Shown piece after piece: positions 7,018 to 10,329 of a stretch of 10,329 nucleotides of DNA. Each line of letters begins with the position of its first letter. Position 1 is the stretch's first letter. Source of the DNA: Bacteroidota bacterium (GTDB lineage Bacteria; Bacteroidota; Ignavibacteria; SZUA-365; JAADGX01); assembly GCA_027021285.1 (NCBI GenBank), contig JALUUP010000287.1, forward strand, positions 1 through 10,329, given 5' to 3'. The position numbers and the translations under genes are program-made. The notes beneath the pieces are model-generated. The model saw nothing but the letters and a program-made list of their open reading frames with translations, had not been told where the DNA came from and ran no database searches.

Positions 7018-8820
7018 TCAACGACCGTTGGCGATATACGCCCGTTGTCCGTCGATCCACGTTTCCATAACGCGGATTCGCGGGATCGATTGTGCGGGGA
7101 CCGCCACGATATCGTCGGACAACACTACGAAATCCGCCGCTTTACCCGGCTCCAGCGATCCTTTTTTGTTGTCCCGTCCGGCGGCGCGGGCCGCCCAGAT
7201 GGTGAAAGCGCGGACGGCTTCTTCACGCGTCATCCGCTGGGAAGCGTACCAGCCGTTGCTCCAGCGGGCGGGATCAGGAACGGAGCCTGGAGGAAGCTGA
7301 AAATGCTCGTCGATGTCTTCCTGCGACGATGGTATCCCGCTGGTGTCCCGCCGCGTGCAGGCGGCGTAGATGCCGAGGATGGGATTCGGGCTCTCCACCG
7401 GGAAATCGCTTCCGCCGGGTATGATGACGCCCGTGTCGAGGAGCGACCTCCAGGCGTAAGCGCCGCGTACGCGCTGCGGTCCAAGCCGGGCTTCCGCCCA
7501 GTACATATCGCTGGTGCAGTGGGTGGGCTGCATGGACGGAATCACTCCCAGGGCGGCGAACCGTGGAATATCCTCGGGGCGAAGAACCTGCGCGTGCTCG
7601 ATCCGAAGAAGACAACCGTCGGTCTGACCGCAGCCCTGAGCGGAGTCGAAGGGCGAACGATCCTCAGTCCGAGCGGAATCAGAAACCGCCCTTCGCAGCG
7701 CTTCCTCGAACGCGTCGAGAACGACGCGGTTCGCCTCGTCCCCGATGGCATGCACACAGACCTGCAATCCCCTCCGCAAAGCCCGTTCAGTGACGGCGGC
7801 AAGTTCCTCGCGGCCGGTGATGAGCAAGCCCCTCGTGCCGGGATCGTCCTGGTACGGTGCAGAGAGGTACGCGCCCCGCGAACCCAGGGCGCCGTCGGCG
7901 TACAGCTTGATGCCGGCGACGAGCAGGCCAATATTGTCATTGCGAACCGGACCGGATTCCATCAGTCGCTGCCGAAGAGCGTCACGCCGGTCGGAATAGG
8001 CCACGATTTTCAACGGGAAATCTTTTCCTGATTTCAGGGCGGCGAGAACCTCGTATTCGCGGGCGCCGATTCCCATGTCGTGCACCTGTGTGAGCCCGAG
8101 GGAAAGGCACTCGCGGGCGGCGGAACGGTACATGTCCCGCAGTTCCCGCTCCGAGGGCTCCGGGATGATCGAGGTGACGAGATCGACGGCGTTGTCGATG
8201 AGGATGCCGGTGGGAATGCCGTCGTTTCCACGCAGGATTATTCCTCCGTCGGGATCGGGCGTGCTCGCGTCGATTCCAGCCAGCGCCAGCGCCCTGGAGT
8301 TGACCCAGGCGGCGTGACCGTCCACGCGCTTGAGGATTACCGGGCGGTGGGGACAGGCGGAATCGAGCATGGCCGCGGTGGGATAGGACGTGTTCTCCCA
8401 GTCGTTCTGGTCCCATCCACGCCCCTGGAGCCAGCTATCGGTCGTTTTACGGGCGGCCTCGGCCACCCGCTCCAGGATCTCCTCCGGCGAGCGCGTGCCG
8501 ACGAGGTCGATCTCACGACGGAGCCTGCCCAGGCCGAGGAGATGGCAGTGGGCGTCGATGAGGCCAGGGAGAACGCAGGCGCCGTCCAGGTCAATTTCTT
8601 TGCTGAAAGAATACCTGTCCCGCAAATCAGCGGTGGTTCCCGTAGCCAGGATCTTTCCATCTCCTATGGCTATTGCCTCCACCTTGGAGAACGCGGAATC
8701 GACCGTGTAGATGGTTCCGTTGAACACGAGCACGTCGGCTTCGGGCTTGGGGCTACAGGAAGAAAGGGACATGAGTGTGAAGGTTACGGCAAGCAGACAT
8801 GCGTTTGTTAGAGTGATCAT
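7018..8820 (-). CDS. YtcJ-like amidohydrolase (amidohydrolase family 3), predicted lipoprotein
   Basis: The 600-aa product starts with a lipoprotein signal: a hydrophobic stretch, then LSSC with Cys22, so it should be lipid-anchored in the envelope. The rest is a metal-dependent TIM-barrel hydrolase of the YtcJ type: PGLIDAHCH (H91, H93), KLYADGALGSRGA with the candidate carboxylated K305, H357 in VCVHAIGDE, H409 in RIEHAQ and D472 in GGSDFPVESPNP, then a C-terminal GSLEPGKAADFVVL segment. All metal residues are present, so hydrolysis of a C-N bond in an amide or imide is likely; the substrate is unknown. Residues about 379-405, between H357 and H409, look like an insertion and contain SPFDSAQG encoded by a palindromic repeat. 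The frame stays open upstream to 9282, but those 154 codons lack family similarity and overlap the divergent gene, so I chose the ATG at 8820. No clear Shine-Dalgarno is seen. Confidence 0.93.
   Translation of the reverse strand: MITLTNACLLAVTFTLMSLSSCSPKPEADVLVFNGTIYTVDSAFSKVEAIAIGDGKILATGTTADLRDRYSFSKEIDLDGACVLPGLIDAHCHLLGLGRLRREIDLVGTRSPEEILERVAEAARKTTDSWLQGRGWDQNDWENTSYPTAAMLDSACPHRPVILKRVDGHAAWVNSRALALAGIDASTPDPDGGIILRGNDGIPTGILIDNAVDLVTSIIPEPSERELRDMYRSAARECLSLGLTQVHDMGIGAREYEVLAALKSGKDFPLKIVAYSDRRDALRQRLMESGPVRNDNIGLLVAGIKLYADGALGSRGAYLSAPYQDDPGTRGLLITGREELAAVTERALRRGLQVCVHAIGDEANRVVLDAFEEALRRAVSDSARTEDRSPFDSAQGCGQTDGCLLRIEHAQVLRPEDIPRFAALGVIPSMQPTHCTSDMYWAEARLGPQRVRGAYAWRSLLDTGVIIPGGSDFPVESPNPILGIYAACTRRDTSGIPSSQEDIDEHFQLPPGSVPDPARWSNGWYASQRMTREEAVRAFTIWAARAAGRDNKKGSLEPGKAADFVVLSDDIVAVPAQSIPRIRVMETWIDGQRAYIANGR
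7620..7654. repeat. Short palindromic (REP-like) element inside the amidohydrolase gene
   Basis: Two adjacent inverted repeats are seen: CGGTC/GACCG around one base (7620-7630), and GCCCT/AGGGC as arms of a 22-base unit (7633-7654). Read on the minus strand the second encodes SPFDSAQG in frame at residues 389-396. The core TTCGACTCCGCTCAGG resembles a short dispersed palindrome I recall from many environmental bacterial genomes, where its translation appears as extra PFDSAQG-like peptides. That link is from memory; only this copy can be seen here. A related GAGCGGA motif recurs at 7671-7677 (GAGCGGAGTC at 7638-7647 against GAGCGGAATC at 7671-7680). Confidence 0.55.
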
Positions 8821-9142
8821 ACGAGGTGTAACATAATGAGATCGACCCGGGGACGCAATGGAAGGTTGAGCGGTTAGGAATTTTGCGGGACACGGTTCTT
8901 CTTGTACCGAGGCATAGATAGCTGAGACGGAATGTGAAGAGTGCAAGAAAGTATTGAAGAAAGTGGAGTTTTTTATTCCTCCGTTTTTCTGTTGTCGCCA
9001 TGTATTTCCGTGATCTTCCTCCCGCCACAGCCCGAAAAACCCACTACGTGCGTCAATTACCTTGATTCTCTGATCCCGTGTTCGTAGGTTGTCAGCGAGA
9101 ACGATAAGGCGGAAACCACGATTTGAAGATAAAACGAAAGAA
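8821..9142. other. 322-bp divergent intergenic region
   Basis: This region separates the amidohydrolase start (minus) from the gluzincin/TolB-like start (plus) and should hold both promoters. It is visibly more AT-rich than the genes. Leftwards, TTGCGT and TATGTT stand 17 bases apart, but TATGTT is only nine bases from the ATG, so this would imply a nearly leaderless mRNA. A weak GGAG/CTCC hairpin followed by GTTTTTCTG lies near 8964-8990 on the plus strand. No RNA gene or convincing protein was recognised. A 91-codon minus frame (9028-8753) crosses it but looks like chance. Confidence 0.6.
9062..9090 (+). promoter_or_regulatory. Candidate sigma-70-like promoter for the gluzincin/TolB-like gene
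   Basis: TTGATT (9062-9067) and TAGGTT (9085-9090) are separated by 17 bases and would give a leader of about 45 bases before the ATG at 9143. The -10 matches only three of six consensus bases, so this is a weak candidate offered for its spacing and position. Confidence 0.2.
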
Positions 9143-10329
9143 ATGCATAGAGCTTTCCTGAGACTCCCGGCCCTGAGGATCGCGGTGCTGGCGCTGGCGT
9201 TCGCGGCTATCGGGCATCCGGCCACCGCCCAGTACTTCGGCAAGAACAAGGTCCAGTACAAGGATTTCAGGTGGTCGTACATCCAGTCTTCGCATTTTGA
9301 CGTGTATTTTTCCCAGGACGGCTACACGGTGGCGGAGTTCACCGCCATGACCGCGGAGTCCGCCCTCGTCCACATCCAGAAGACGTTCAGGTTCCGCATC
9401 ACCACCCGCATTCCTATCATCGTGTACAACTCGCACAACGATTTCCAGCAGACGAACGTGGTCCAACCCTACTTGGAAGAAGGCATCGGTGGAGTTACGG
9501 AGCTGCTCAAGAACCGGGTCATCATTCCCTTCGAAGGAGATTACAAGAAGTTCCGGCACGTGATCCGTCACGAGCTGGTTCACGCCGTGATCAACGAGAT
9601 GTTCTACGGAGGGTCCATACAGAACATCGTCAGCAACAACATCCAATTGCGGTTGCCGCTGTGGTTCAACGAGGGACTGGCCGAGTACACGGCCATGGAC
9701 GGCTGGGACATCAGCTCGGACATGTTTCTCCGCGACGCTACCGTCAACAATTATCTTCCCCCGATAAACTACCTCAACGGGTACTTTGCCTACCGCGGGG
9801 GGCAGGCCCTGTGGAACTACATTGCCGAGAAGTACGGCAAACCCAAGGTCGGAGAAATCCTGAACCGGGTGCGCACGACGCGGAGCGTGGAGCAGGGGTT
9901 CAAGTCCACGATCGGCCTCGACATGAAGGAGTTGAACAAGCGGTGGCAGAAGGCCATGAAAACGGAGTACTGGCCCGACATCGCCGACAAGAAGTTCCCG
10001 GTGGATTACGCCAAGAAGCTGACCGACCACCAGGAGATCGGCAACTTCTACAATACCAGCCCGGCCATCAGCCCGGACGGGGACCGTGTCGCGTTCATAT
10101 CGGACCGCGAGGCATACTACAGCCTGTACGTCATGGAGTCGAACGGCAAGAATGTGGAGCAGCTCATCGAGGGCCAGCAGACGTCGGATTTCGAGGAGCT
10201 GAACCTGCTTACGCCGGGCCTGACCTGGTCGCCGGACGGCAAGCGGGTAGCGCTGTCCTCCAAGACCGGTGAATACGACGCCATCAGCATCATCGACGTG
10301 AAAACCGGACATTACGAGTTCTTGCCGAT
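9143..10329 (+). CDS. Peptidase MA-like (HELVH gluzincin) protein with TolB-like repeats, 5' part
   Basis: 395 complete codons run from the ATG at 9143 to the window end with no stop, so the gene continues outside. A signal peptide (cleavage near PATAQ, about residue 30) predicts export. QSSHFDVYFSQDGYTVAEF follows, the usual opening of peptidase MA-like domains. HELVH at 143-147 supplies two zinc ligands and the general base, and WFNEGLAEY with E177 supplies the third ligand, the gluzincin arrangement. From about residue 306 TolB/PD40-type beta-propeller repeats begin: SPAISPDGDRVAFISD, then TWSPDGKRVALSS. Family members in FCB-group bacteria that I recall are long and may end in an outer-membrane barrel; that cannot be seen here. 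The role is unknown, perhaps envelope protein processing or surface display. No strong Shine-Dalgarno precedes the start (purine-rich GATAAAACGAAAGAA only). It is divergent from the hydrolase genes. Confidence 0.9.
   Translation, partial: MHRAFLRLPALRIAVLALAFAAIGHPATAQYFGKNKVQYKDFRWSYIQSSHFDVYFSQDGYTVAEFTAMTAESALVHIQKTFRFRITTRIPIIVYNSHNDFQQTNVVQPYLEEGIGGVTELLKNRVIIPFEGDYKKFRHVIRHELVHAVINEMFYGGSIQNIVSNNIQLRLPLWFNEGLAEYTAMDGWDISSDMFLRDATVNNYLPPINYLNGYFAYRGGQALWNYIAEKYGKPKVGEILNRVRTTRSVEQGFKSTIGLDMKELNKRWQKAMKTEYWPDIADKKFPVDYAKKLTDHQEIGNFYNTSPAISPDGDRVAFISDREAYYSLYVMESNGKNVEQLIEGQQTSDFEELNLLTPGLTWSPDGKRVALSSKTGEYDAISIIDVKTGHYEFLP

Noticed and set aside
6964..8031. 355-codon plus-strand open frame
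   Set aside because: It is antisense to the amidohydrolase, starts in the spacer and has no domain.
8753..9028. 91-codon minus-strand frame with a hydrophobic stretch
   Set aside because: It overlaps the amidohydrolase start in another frame and has no Shine-Dalgarno. The hydrophobic run is short and sits in an AT-rich spacer, where such runs arise by chance.
9092..10312. 406-codon minus-strand open frame
   Set aside because: It is antisense to the gluzincin/TolB-like gene and is explained by that gene's GC-biased codon use. The translation is low-complexity, rich in V, R, H and D, with no motif.

Overview
The window comes from a moderately GC-rich Gram-negative bacterium. Evidence is signal peptides on most products, one lipoprotein signal, a C-terminal outer-membrane beta-barrel ending in Phe, and a gluzincin/TolB-like exported protein of a kind I associate with the Bacteroidota/Ignavibacteria and wider FCB group and neighbouring candidate phyla. 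That placement is inference from gene families, not from a marker gene. No rRNA, tRNA, CRISPR, IS element or phage gene was seen.

Layout: six genes read leftwards (minus strand) and one reads rightwards from a 322-bp divergent intergenic region. In transcription order on the minus strand: (i) 8820-7018, a YtcJ-like amidohydrolase lipoprotein carrying a palindromic repeat in frame; (ii) 6922-5342, an M28 zinc aminopeptidase with a PA-like insert; (iii) 5305-4412 and (iv) 4398-3586, two tandem exported paralogues of a DUF6263-like type; (v) 3500-2097, an exported M24 Xaa-Pro aminopeptidase, with a GC-rich hairpin just before its preferred start; (vi) 1907-1, an unusual outer-membrane protein made of signal peptide, coiled coil, bactofilin-like beta-helix and Omp85-type barrel. 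Its stop codon lies one base outside the window. On the plus strand, 9143-10329 is the 5' part of an HELVH zinc-peptidase-like protein followed by TolB-like WD40 repeats, cut by the window end.

The theme is cell-envelope and periplasmic hydrolysis: four predicted exported hydrolases (M24, M28, amidohydrolase, gluzincin), two paralogous exported beta-rich proteins of unknown function, and one outer-membrane protein. Short gaps (13 and 36 bp) between M28 and the two paralogues suggest an operon. The hairpin before M24 and the wider gaps elsewhere suggest several transcription units.

The least ordinary items are the coiled-coil/beta-helix/barrel fusion and the palindromic repeat inside the amidohydrolase. 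I found no evidence of a wholly new multi-gene system such as a defence or mobile module. The two partial edge genes are easy to miss because neither has both ends inside the window.
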